Assembly: GCA_944326305.1 (NCBI GenBank)
Contig: CALVDL010000019.1
Span: 1-60,576, forward strand
DNA: 60,576 nucleotides
Direction of reading: 5' to 3'
Source of the DNA: an uncultured Bacteroidales bacterium
Lineage (GTDB): Bacteria; Bacteroidota; Bacteroidia; Bacteroidales; UBA932
The notes under the pieces: model-generated
The model's database searches: none
What the model was told of the DNA's origin: nothing
What the model saw: the letters and a program-made list of their open reading frames with translations, nothing else
Made by a program: the position numbers and the translations under genes
Shown: positions 17,260-25,411 of the stretch, piece by piece
Numbering within the stretch: the stretch's first letter is position 1
How the letters are laid out: each line of letters opens with the position of its first letter

Positions 17260-17991
17260 TCAAATGTTCCGTGATGCCTCGATAGTGTAGGTGAAGCTGT
17301 CTGCGCGGTAGTATCCTATATTGTATTCGACCGGGACACCTTTGATGTCATAGACGAACCTTTTCCTTATGAGGATAGGGTCGTCAGGCTTTATCTCGAG
17401 CTTTTCGGCGATGAAGTCCCCCGCCAGCCGGGCCGAGATCTCCTCCTTGCTTGTCTTTACCACTATCCCGAAATCCTTCTCCATCAGCTCGTACAGGGGC
17501 CGTGTGAAATCCTCCTCCCCCGTGATCGGAATCCTGGGGTTGAAATATGATATGAAATATACGAACGGATACTCCTGTTTCCCCCTCACCCTCTCCATCA
17601 CCACGCACCTTGCACCGTCCTTTGATATGTTGAAGAAGTTCGCTATCTCGTCTGTCGGCCTCTTGTAGCTTACGTGCAGCTCGAAGTTGCGTATGGAGAT
17701 GCCGAGCATCCTCATTTCCTGTGAGAAGCTCAGCCAGTTCTGGACCCCTCCTACAATGCTTTTTCTGCTGACCTTGGTGCCGACGCCCTGTTTACGGGTG
17801 AGCAGACCCTCGAACACGAGGGTGTTTATTGCCTGCCGCAGGGTGTTCCTTGAAATCTTCAATTGTTCAGACAATTCGACTTCATTGGGAAGAAGTTTGC
17901 CGTTTTTATATTCCTCGGATTCAATAAGTCTTCTCAGTATTTCTTCGGCCTGTAGATGTAACGGTTTATTGCTGGAGTGGTCGATTTGCAT
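17260..17991 (-). CDS. GntR/HutC-family transcription regulator (UTRA domain)
   Basis: A 243-residue regulator with an N-terminal winged-helix DNA-binding domain (about 10-75, with the LSEQLKISRNTLRQAINTL helix-turn-helix) and a C-terminal UTRA effector domain that includes VVMERVRG and IRKRFVYDIKGVPVEY segments. UTRA domains usually bind phosphorylated sugars or similar metabolites. It is divergent from the manA-ROK-GH92-MFS operon and 91 bp from manA. It is therefore the likely repressor of that operon, possibly induced by mannose-6-phosphate. The effector and operator are inferred, not visible. Confidence 0.9.
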   Translation of the reverse strand: MQIDHSSNKPLHLQAEEILRRLIESEEYKNGKLLPNEVELSEQLKISRNTLRQAINTLVFEGLLTRKQGVGTKVSRKSIVGGVQNWLSFSQEMRMLGISIRNFELHVSYKRPTDEIANFFNISKDGARCVVMERVRGKQEYPFVYFISYFNPRIPITGEEDFTRPLYELMEKDFGIVVKTSKEEISARLAGDFIAEKLEIKPDDPILIRKRFVYDIKGVPVEYNIGYYRADSFTYTIEASRNI

Positions 17992-18012
17992 GTTTTTAGT
18001 GTTTATTTAATG

Positions 18013-18070
18013 CAAAATTAATAAAATTTACAATAAAATGGAACAACAATAGAATTAATGTATATATTTG
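18013..18070. promoter_or_regulatory. Divergent -7 elements between gntR and manA
   Basis: TATATTTG at 18063-18070 faces the manA gene, with a start near 18077, only a few bases before the ATG. TAATTTTG (complement of 18013-18020) faces gntR. Neither has a good -33 element at the normal spacing, which fits regulated promoters. The stretch between them is very AT-rich, and I could not identify a clear GntR operator. Confidence 0.55.
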
Positions 18071-18082
18071 CACAAAATTTAA

Positions 18083-19837
18083 ATGTATGAACAAATAAAA
18101 CATGCCATGAGAAAAGCGAATTATGACAAATACCCTGCTACCCGCATCAGCGGGAACATATGCCAGGGATGGGATAATATCATTGCCGGGATTAAGGCTG
18201 CTCTCGGGGACGCGAAATGCCTGGCTGTGGAGCTGTATACCGGGGTCTATGAGGATGAGGTGATAAAGGCTTTCTCCGAGGGGTTTGCCACAGAGGTGGT
18301 GAACACCAGGGACCTGATGAAGCCGGAGCCGGAAATCGTCGCCATGACGGAGCGCTTCATGACCGGTGATGTGCTTTTCGGCTATGTCACAGCACTGAGG
18401 ATAGAGGACTATTTCGATGCCGGCAGGCTCGGCCGGGCGAAGGAGGCCGTGCTTTCTGCACCGGGACTTTCCGTTGTTGTCGGGACAGGCGCCTCCCTGG
18501 TAGTGCCGCAGGACGCGATGGTCGTGTATGTGGATATGGCACGCTGGGAGATACAGCAGCGCTTCCGCCGCCATGAGGTCAAGGCCCTCGGCGTTGACAA
18601 CCGCGGCGATGCCGTGTCCGTGCAGTATAAGCGCGGGTATTTCAACGACTGGCGCATCTGTGACATCCACAAGGATTCGCTTTTCCGGCGTGTGGCGTTC
18701 TGGATTGACACGCACATTGCCGGCAGTCCGAAGATGATAGACAGGGATACATTCTTTAAAGGTATCGACGCTACCGTGAAGACGCCGTTCAGGGTGGTTC
18801 CTTTCTTCGACCCGGCCCCGTGGGGAGGCCAGTGGATGAAGGAAGTGTGCGACCTGGACCGCAGCCAGGCGAACTTCGGGTGGTGCTTCGACTGTGTGCC
18901 GGAGGAGAACAGCCTCTATTTCGAGGTGGACGGAGTGCGTTTCGAGCTGCCGTCCGTTGACCTGGTGCTGCTCAGGAGCAAGGAGCTTCTCGGCGAGCCT
19001 GTCGAGGCGCGTTTCGGTAAGGATTTCCCTATCCGCTTCGACTTCCTCGACACTATGGGCGGCGGGAACCTCAGCCTGCAGGTGCATCCTACCACACAGT
19101 TCATAAGGGAGAGCTTCGGTATGCCTTACACCCAGGACGAGAGCTACTACCTGATGGATGCCGGTGAGGGGGCGCATGTATATATTGGACTCAAGACGGG
19201 GATAAACCCGGATGACATGATAGGGGACCTCAGAAAGGCCCAGGCGGGGGAGATAGTCTTCGATGCCGAGAAATATGTGAACAATATACCGGCCAGGAAG
19301 CATGACCATTTCCTTATACCGGGAGGTACGGTCCACTGCTCCGGTGCCGAGAGCATGGTGCTCGAGATCAGCTCCACCCCTAATCTCTTTACATTCAAGC
19401 TCTGGGACTGGCAGCGTCTCGGCCTTGACGGCAAACCGAGGCCGATCAATGTCGAAAGGGGCAGCCATGTGATAAACTGGGCCAGGAACACTGAATATGT
19501 TGAGGCCAATCTCCACAACCATTTCTCCGAAGTCGCTTCCGGAGAAGGCTGGAGGGAAGAGCGCACCGGCCTGCATCCTAACGAGTTCATCGAGACCAGG
19601 AGGCACACCTTCACCTCTAAAGTCCATCACAATACAGGAGGCAGCGTGAACGTCCTCAACCTCGTGGACGGTGAGGAGGCGGTGGTCGAGAGCCCGACCG
19701 GAGCATTCGCCCCGTTTGTTGTCCACTATGCTGAGACATTCATCATTCCTGCTTCGGTAGGGGATTATACGATAAGGCCTTACGGCCTGTCCGACGGGAA
19801 AGAGTGCATGACCGTAAAGGCCTATGTGAGGTTCTGA
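18083..19837 (+). CDS. manA: Class I mannose-6-phosphate isomerase with extra N-terminal domain
   Basis: A 584-residue protein whose C-terminal part (about 260-584) is a type I cupin phosphomannose isomerase, converting mannose-6-phosphate to fructose-6-phosphate. The zinc ligands are visible as Gln333 and His335 in LQVHPT, Glu353 in DESYYLMDA and His418 in PGGTVHCSG. The roughly 230 residues before it are not part of ordinary ManA. They contain strands such as VVVGTGASLV and VVYVDMARWEIQQR that recall nucleotide- or sugar-kinase folds, but there is no P-loop, so a degenerate or regulatory domain is likely. It heads an operon with the ROK kinase, GH92 and MFS genes. The gene starts only about 12 bp after the putative -7 element. 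Confidence 0.9.
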   Translation: MYEQIKHAMRKANYDKYPATRISGNICQGWDNIIAGIKAALGDAKCLAVELYTGVYEDEVIKAFSEGFATEVVNTRDLMKPEPEIVAMTERFMTGDVLFGYVTALRIEDYFDAGRLGRAKEAVLSAPGLSVVVGTGASLVVPQDAMVVYVDMARWEIQQRFRRHEVKALGVDNRGDAVSVQYKRGYFNDWRICDIHKDSLFRRVAFWIDTHIAGSPKMIDRDTFFKGIDATVKTPFRVVPFFDPAPWGGQWMKEVCDLDRSQANFGWCFDCVPEENSLYFEVDGVRFELPSVDLVLLRSKELLGEPVEARFGKDFPIRFDFLDTMGGGNLSLQVHPTTQFIRESFGMPYTQDESYYLMDAGEGAHVYIGLKTGINPDDMIGDLRKAQAGEIVFDAEKYVNNIPARKHDHFLIPGGTVHCSGAESMVLEISSTPNLFTFKLWDWQRLGLDGKPRPINVERGSHVINWARNTEYVEANLHNHFSEVASGEGWREERTGLHPNEFIETRRHTFTSKVHHNTGGSVNVLNLVDGEEAVVESPTGAFAPFVVHYAETFIIPASVGDYTIRPYGLSDGKECMTVKAYVRF

Positions 19838-19881
19838 GGACTGTCCGTTTCCGTTTTGTAAACCATTAATAACACTATTTT

Positions 19882-21006
19882 ATGTACAAGAATGATAAAA
19901 GGGTCGTCATGACGCTCGATGCTGGCGGGACAAACTTCGTTTTCTCCGCCATGCAGGGCGGCCGCGTGATAGTGCCGCCGGTGTCGGAAAAGGCAGTGTC
20001 TGACGATCTTGAAGGATGTCTTGGAGTCCTCGTGGACGGTTTCAGGAAAATATATGCTTCGCTACCGGCAGCCCCGGACGCCATCAGTTTCGCGTTTCCG
20101 GGCCCTGCGGACTACAGGCACGGCGTGATAGGCCATCTGCCTAATTTCCCGGCCTTTGCAGGCGGGGGCATTCCTCTCGGGCCGTACCTTGAAGATGTAT
20201 TCAACCTTCCGGTTTTCATAAACAATGACGGCAACCTCTTCGCCTACGGCGAGGCCCTTTGCGGCAAACTGCCTGAAATCAACAGTATGCTTGCCCTCAG
20301 GGGCAGTTCGAGGGTATACCGTAACCTCATCGGGATCACTCTCGGTACAGGCTTCGGTGCCGGTGTCGTGGTCAACGGTGTCCTCCTTGACGGGGACAAT
20401 GGCTGCGGCGGCGATGTGTGGTGCATGCAGAACAGTATCTACCCTGAGAGGATAGCCGAGGAAAGTGTAAGTATCCGTGCCGTGAAGCGCGTCTATGGCG
20501 AGCTGAGCGGCACGGATGCATCGTCTCTTACGCCGAAGGACATCTATGACATAGCCGAAGGCACTGTGCCGGGGGACAGGAAGGCCGCCGTGGAGAGTTT
20601 CTCCGAATTCGGCCGTGCTGCTGGCAACGCCATAGTCCATGCCCTCGATATCGTGGACGGGCTTGTCGTTGTCGGTGGCGGTGTGTCCGGTGCAAGCAAG
20701 TACATATTCCCTGGGATACTCGGGGAGATGCGCAGGAGCCTCACCACATTCGCCGGGGCTTCTTTCCCGTGCCTGCAGGCCCAGGTGTACGACCTGACCT
20801 GTGCGGACGGACTCGAGGCTTTCCTGAAGGACGAGACTCCTATGGTCGAAGTGCCGGGCTCCGGCAGGAAGGTCCCTTATGCTGAAGAGAAGAAGACGGG
20901 CATCGCCCTGTCGGCAGTAGGGGCAAACGAGGCTATCGCCCTCGGTGCCTATGCCTTCGCCCTTTCCCGTCTTGATCTGCAATCTCAGCCCAGAACTGAA
21001 ATTTAA
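19882..21006 (+). CDS. ROK-family sugar kinase
   Basis: A 374-residue kinase of the ROK/actin-like ATPase fold. The phosphate-1 loop is LDAGGTNFVF (12-21), the catalytic base is Asp116 in INNDGN, and phosphate-2 is LGTGFGAGVVVNG. The usual ROK zinc motif (CxCGxxGCxE) is not present in full; only GCGGDVWC remains, so metal binding may be lost. Placement between manA and a mannosidase makes mannose, giving mannose-6-phosphate for ManA, the likely substrate. Glucose or another hexose cannot be excluded. The gap to manA is 44 bp and to GH92 29 bp. Confidence 0.88.
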   Translation: MYKNDKRVVMTLDAGGTNFVFSAMQGGRVIVPPVSEKAVSDDLEGCLGVLVDGFRKIYASLPAAPDAISFAFPGPADYRHGVIGHLPNFPAFAGGGIPLGPYLEDVFNLPVFINNDGNLFAYGEALCGKLPEINSMLALRGSSRVYRNLIGITLGTGFGAGVVVNGVLLDGDNGCGGDVWCMQNSIYPERIAEESVSIRAVKRVYGELSGTDASSLTPKDIYDIAEGTVPGDRKAAVESFSEFGRAAGNAIVHALDIVDGLVVVGGGVSGASKYIFPGILGEMRRSLTTFAGASFPCLQAQVYDLTCADGLEAFLKDETPMVEVPGSGRKVPYAEEKKTGIALSAVGANEAIALGAYAFALSRLDLQSQPRTEI

Positions 21007-21035
21007 TTTATCGGATTGGCATTAAAGTGTTAAAA

Positions 21036-23402
21036 ATGAAATTATACAGAATTTTGATCGCTGCGGCCGCATTGTACGGCTGCAGCAGCGGAGCCGGTAC
21101 ACCGGACCTTGTGCAGTATGTAGACCCGAATATCGGGACGGTCCACAGCAGGTGGTTTTTCTACACTCCGGCCGCAGAGCCTTTCGGGCTTGCGAAGCTC
21201 GGTGCGTCGACCAACGGCACTTACGGCAATGAACAGGGCTGGGAGGCTGTCGGATATGATGATACCCATACCTCCATCGACGGCTTCCCGTGCCTTCACG
21301 AGTTCCAGGTGGGTGGTATTTCCCTCATGCCGGTGACCGGTGAGGTCAAGACCGTGCCGGGGACCCTCGAGGACCCGGACAGCGGTTTCCGTTCCCGGTT
21401 CGACAGAAAGGACGAGTGCGCAAGGCCGGGCTATTATTCAGTGCTCCTGAAGGACTATGGAGTAAAGGTGGAGCTCACCGCTACCGCCAGGACAGGGTTC
21501 CAGCGCTATACCTTCCCTGCATCTGAAAGCTCGCATATCCTTTTCAATATCGGCAACCGCCAGGGTGAAAGCGGCAATGTCAAGGATGCGCATATAAAGT
21601 ATCATGACGGAAATGTGATTGAAGGCTATGTAGTTACAGAGCCGGAATACATCAAGAGGTACCAGGCCGGAGCTACTCTGCCGATGTATTTCTATGCCAT
21701 AGTGGACCGCGCTCCGGAGTCCGTGGATGTCTTCCATCAGGGCGGCACTCCTTCAAGGTCTGATGAGATTTCAGGGCCGGGGGCCATCATGTCCCTCAAC
21801 TACACCACTTCCGCGGACGATGTGGTGAATGTGAAGATCGGCCTTTCCTATACTTCTGTCGAAAACGCAAGACTGAATCTGGAGACGGAGGCCGCAACGG
21901 CAGGTTTCGACGATGTGCTGAAGGCCACTACCGCCAAATGGAACGAGGCCCTCGGGCGCATAATGGTCTACGGCGGCACGGATGACAGCCGGATCAAGTT
22001 CTATACGGGCCTGTACCACGCTCTTCTGGGCCGGGGCCTGGCCAGCGATGTGAACGGTGCCTATCCGCGCAATGACGGGACTGTCGGACAGATTCCTCTT
22101 GGCAATGACGGCAGGCCGGTGCACAACCACTACAATACCGATGCTGTCTGGGGCGCCTACTGGAATCTTGAGACCCTCTGGGCCCTTGCCTATCCTGAGT
22201 ACTACAATGATTTCGTGAACAGCCAGATGCTCGTATACAACGAGACCGGCTGGCTCGGCGACGGCATAGCGAACAGCAAATATGTCTCCGGTGTAGGCAC
22301 CAACATGACGAGCATAGCCTTTGCCGGTGCATACCAGAGCGGCATCAGGGACTACGATGTCGAGAAGGCCTACCAGGCCGCGCTGAAGAACGAGCTGGGC
22401 TGGGAAGGCAGGCTCGATGGTGCCGGCAAGCTCGATGTGAAGCAGTTTGTCGACAGGGGATGGGTGCCTTACATCTCCGGGGACAATTTCGCCATGCCGG
22501 AAGACGGCTCGCAGTTCTCCGTGTCCCACACCCTCGAATACAGCTACAGCGCCTATGCCGTAGCCCAGTGGGCCAAGGCACTGGGCCATACGGAGGATTA
22601 CGAGAAGCTGATGGAGCTTTCGAGAGGCTGGGAGAAGCTGTTTGACGAGAGCACCGGCTTCGTCAGGCCGAGGGTGCCGGACGGCAGCTTCATCGACAAT
22701 TTCAACCCTTACGAGCCGTGGCGCGGATTCCAGGAGGGCAATGCGGTGCAGTACACCTTCTTCGTGCCTCAGGACCCTTACGGCCTGATAGAGAAGGTCG
22801 GCCGGGAGGAGTTCAACAGCAGGCTTGACTCCATATTCACCGAGGCCCGCAAGTCCATCTTCGGCGGCGGCAAGGTGGCATACGCGTTCTCCGGACTGCA
22901 GAGCCCGTACAACCATGGCAACCAGCCTAACCTCCATATCTCCTGGCTGTTCAACTATTCCGGCAAACCGTGGCTTACCCAGAAATGGGTAAGGCTTATA
23001 TGCGACGAGTTCTATGGCACCGACGGTATGCACGGCTACGGCTACGGGCAGGACGAGGACCAGGGCCAGCTCGGTGCATGGTACGTGCTCGCCGGCATGG
23101 GGCTTTTCGATGTCCAGGGCGGTGCCACTACCGATCCTACTTTCCAGATAGGAAGCCCTCTGTTCGACAGGATAGAAATCTCCCTCAGCCCTATGAACGC
23201 GAAAGGGAAACGCTTTGTTATCGAGACCGAGGGCAATGCCGGGGATGCATACTATATCCAGTCAGCCAAGTTCAACGGCCGTGAGATCAACCGCAACTGG
23301 CTTTACAGGAGTGAGGTGTACAAAGGCGGCACTCTGAAACTGGAGATGGGTACGGCACCAGCCGAGGGCTGGGGTACCGAAATGCCTCCTTATTCCAAAT
23401 AA
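21036..23402 (+). CDS. GH92 exo-alpha-mannosidase lipoprotein
   Basis: A 788-residue lipoprotein with a signal peptide ending in the lipobox LYGC, Cys being residue 16 from the chosen ATG. The mature protein is a two-domain GH92 enzyme, a calcium-dependent inverting alpha-mannosidase family. Typical blocks are DPNIGTVH near the N-terminus, YTGLYHALL, DAVWGAYWNLETLW, EGNAVQYTFFVPQD (with Glu567 at the general-acid position) and YGQDEDQGQLGAWYVL (Asp673/Asp675 at the general-base position). A GTG nine bases upstream is also in frame, but the ATG at 21036 gives a normal signal peptide. It would release mannose from alpha-mannosides at the cell surface or in the periplasm. No SusC/SusD pair accompanies it. 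Linkage specificity cannot be told. Confidence 0.93.
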   Translation: MKLYRILIAAAALYGCSSGAGTPDLVQYVDPNIGTVHSRWFFYTPAAEPFGLAKLGASTNGTYGNEQGWEAVGYDDTHTSIDGFPCLHEFQVGGISLMPVTGEVKTVPGTLEDPDSGFRSRFDRKDECARPGYYSVLLKDYGVKVELTATARTGFQRYTFPASESSHILFNIGNRQGESGNVKDAHIKYHDGNVIEGYVVTEPEYIKRYQAGATLPMYFYAIVDRAPESVDVFHQGGTPSRSDEISGPGAIMSLNYTTSADDVVNVKIGLSYTSVENARLNLETEAATAGFDDVLKATTAKWNEALGRIMVYGGTDDSRIKFYTGLYHALLGRGLASDVNGAYPRNDGTVGQIPLGNDGRPVHNHYNTDAVWGAYWNLETLWALAYPEYYNDFVNSQMLVYNETGWLGDGIANSKYVSGVGTNMTSIAFAGAYQSGIRDYDVEKAYQAALKNELGWEGRLDGAGKLDVKQFVDRGWVPYISGDNFAMPEDGSQFSVSHTLEYSYSAYAVAQWAKALGHTEDYEKLMELSRGWEKLFDESTGFVRPRVPDGSFIDNFNPYEPWRGFQEGNAVQYTFFVPQDPYGLIEKVGREEFNSRLDSIFTEARKSIFGGGKVAYAFSGLQSPYNHGNQPNLHISWLFNYSGKPWLTQKWVRLICDEFYGTDGMHGYGYGQDEDQGQLGAWYVLAGMGLFDVQGGATTDPTFQIGSPLFDRIEISLSPMNAKGKRFVIETEGNAGDAYYIQSAKFNGREINRNWLYRSEVYKGGTLKLEMGTAPAEGWGTEMPPYSK

Positions 23403-23414
23403 AAAGGACGGGCC

Positions 23415-24581
23415 ATGGCTGACAGGAAATTCTCTCCGGCAATTCTGCCGGTCCTTTTCGGTTTTTTCATAATGGGCTTCTGCGACATAGTCGGCATTAC
23501 CTCCGACTATGTCCAGAAGACATTCGCCTGGTCTGACTCCATGACAGGCTTTGTCCCATCACTGGTGTTCATCTGGTTCCTGTTCCTGGGGATTCCTGTA
23601 GGCAACTGCATGAACAGGTGGGGAAGGAAGAATACCGTGCTTCTGAGCCTGGGCATCACCATTGTGGGCATGTTCCTGCCCATGATTGTCTATAACAGCG
23701 TCACCTGCATGCTCGCTTATGTCATGCTCGGTATCGGCAATGCGATTCTCCAGGTGTCCCTTAACCCGCTACTGAGCAATGTGGTCACCGACTCCAGGCT
23801 GCTTACCAGCAGCCTTACTGTCGGCCAGGTGGTGAAGGCGCTCTCGTCGCTCGCGGGGCCTGAGATCGTGATGCTCGCCATCGGCTGGTTCGGTGATGAC
23901 AGGTGGTACTGGTGCTTCCCTATACTCGGGATGATGACCCTGGTTTCGGCTCTGTGGCTCGGTTTCACACCTATAAGGCATGAGCCTGCCCAGACGCAGC
24001 GCCAGTCCGTATCCGACACTTTCGCCCTGCTGAAAGACAGGAAGATACTCCTGCTTTTCCTGGGGATATTCTTCGTTGTGGGAGTGGATGTCGGTGTGAA
24101 CTATATCAGCTCCAAGCTGATGGCCGGCAGGTTCGCGTGGACCGCACAGCAGGTCAAGTTCGCCCCTCAGGTATATTTCCTCTGCCGTACGGCAGGAGCC
24201 CTGCTCGGGGCCTTCCTCCTCACGAAGATTGCTGCGTCAAGGTATTTCAGGGTGAATATCCTGGCCTGTGCGGCCTCCATGCTGGTGCTCCTCTTTGTGC
24301 CGGACGATACCGTGGCGATAGTGGCGATAGGGTGTGTGGGCTTTTTCGCCTCGTCTGTATTCTCCATTATCTATTCTTTCGCCCTGCAGGAAAGGCCGGA
24401 GAAGGCGAACGACATCTCGGGCATGATGATAACCGCCGTTGCGGGCGGTGCCGTCATCCCTCCGCTCATGGGATTCGCTATCGGGAAAACGGGGATTACA
24501 GGAGGGCTTGTCGTCATTTTCCTTTGCGTGGTCTACCTTGCTTTCCTGTCTTTCAACCTGAAAGAAGCCAGGGAGGCATAG
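23415..24581 (+). CDS. MFS sugar transporter (FucP/GlcP-like)
   Basis: A 388-residue inner-membrane protein with about 12 helices. The loop after helix 2 reads GNCMNRWGRKN, the MFS motif A position, and the LGIGNAILQVSLNPLLSN segment in the N half resembles proton-sugar symporters of the FucP/GlcP group. As the last gene of the mannose operon, 12 bp after the GH92 gene, it most likely imports mannose into the cytoplasm for the ROK kinase. A strong terminator follows 31 bp after the stop. Confidence 0.88.
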   Translation: MADRKFSPAILPVLFGFFIMGFCDIVGITSDYVQKTFAWSDSMTGFVPSLVFIWFLFLGIPVGNCMNRWGRKNTVLLSLGITIVGMFLPMIVYNSVTCMLAYVMLGIGNAILQVSLNPLLSNVVTDSRLLTSSLTVGQVVKALSSLAGPEIVMLAIGWFGDDRWYWCFPILGMMTLVSALWLGFTPIRHEPAQTQRQSVSDTFALLKDRKILLLFLGIFFVVGVDVGVNYISSKLMAGRFAWTAQQVKFAPQVYFLCRTAGALLGAFLLTKIAASRYFRVNILACAASMLVLLFVPDDTVAIVAIGCVGFFASSVFSIIYSFALQERPEKANDISGMMITAVAGGAVIPPLMGFAIGKTGITGGLVVIFLCVVYLAFLSFNLKEAREA

Positions 24582-24612
24582 TGCCTCAAGGCACATTCAT
24601 ATAGATTTTTCC

Positions 24613-24660
24613 GTTCCGGAGGAATTGCACTTCAGTAATGCATTCCTCCGGAACTTTTTT
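24613..24660 (+). terminator. Terminator of the mannose operon
   Basis: GTTCCGGAGGAAT (24613-24625) pairs perfectly with ATTCCTCCGGAAC (24642-24654), followed by TTTTTT. It is a 13-bp stem with a 16-nt loop and a T-run, a textbook factor-independent terminator. Confidence 0.92.
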
Positions 24661-24680
24661 ATGTCTTGAGAGGAAATTAT

Positions 24681-24688
24681 TATCTTTG
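24681..24688 (+). promoter_or_regulatory. -7 element before the DUF4290 gene
   Basis: TATCTTTG matches TAnnTTTG and lies 32 bp before the ATG at 24721, just after the upstream terminator. There is no convincing -33 element. Confidence 0.5.
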
Positions 24689-24720
24689 CAGGTTGCAGGT
24701 ATTGAAAAGGAAATAAAATT

Positions 24721-25389
24721 ATGGATAAGGAAATGGAGAATGTAGGATTGGACTACAACACTCAGCGCGAGAAGCTCCGCATGCCGGAGTACGGACGTAA
24801 TGTACAGAAGATGATAGAGTATGTGAAGTCTCTGCCCGACAGGGAAAAGAGGGACGAGCAGGCACGGGCCGTGATCAAGGTAATGGAGACGCTCAACCTC
24901 CAGGTCCACCAGCAGGAGAACTGGGAGCAGAAGCTCTGGGACCATCTCCATGCTATATCGGGGTACGATATTGATGTCGACTCCCCTTATCCTGCACCTG
25001 CCCCTGACCAGCTTTCGGCCAGGCCGGTGATGGTCCCTGTAAAGAGGAAGCCTCTGAAGGCCACGCATTACGGCCGCAATATCGAGAGTATCATAGACCT
25101 TATTGCCGACCAGCCGGACGGGGACACCAAGACGGCGATGATACGTTCACTTGCCATCTACATGAGGCAGCAGTACCTGATATGGAACAAGGACAGCGTA
25201 TCGGACGAGACCATCTTCCAGGACATCGAGAAGCTGTCGGACTACAGGATAAAGGTGCCGGAGGGGATCCAGCTCACAAGGATCTCGTCCAATGCCGTAT
25301 TCTCCAAACCGAGCCTCAACCCTGTGAAATCCAATAATTCCAACTTGCGCCAGAAGAATGGCGGCATGCGTCCGCGTATCCGCAAATAA
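24721..25389 (+). CDS. DUF4290 family protein
   Basis: A 222-residue protein starting with LDYNTQREKLRMPEYGRNVQ, the hallmark of DUF4290, a family of unknown function restricted as far as I know to Bacteroidota. A second, shorter HYGRNIESIIDLI segment near 120-132 echoes the first block, suggesting an internal duplication of the YGRN motif. There is no signal peptide or membrane segment, and the C-terminus is basic and Asn/Arg-rich. It lies 22 bp before ftsK, a neighbourhood that suggests a link to division or chromosome handling, though no function is established. Confidence 0.85.
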   Translation: MDKEMENVGLDYNTQREKLRMPEYGRNVQKMIEYVKSLPDREKRDEQARAVIKVMETLNLQVHQQENWEQKLWDHLHAISGYDIDVDSPYPAPAPDQLSARPVMVPVKRKPLKATHYGRNIESIIDLIADQPDGDTKTAMIRSLAIYMRQQYLIWNKDSVSDETIFQDIEKLSDYRIKVPEGIQLTRISSNAVFSKPSLNPVKSNNSNLRQKNGGMRPRIRK

Positions 25390-25411
25390 TATCTGAAGGG
25401 AGAATCTGCCG

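Noticed and set aside
17996..19726. 576-codon open frame antisense to manA
   Set aside because: It is the complement of a well-supported gene, has no domain and reflects GC-rich codon positions.
21771..23033. 420-codon open frame antisense to the GH92 gene
   Set aside because: Shadow frame; GH92 blocks and signal peptide on the plus strand decide the coding strand.
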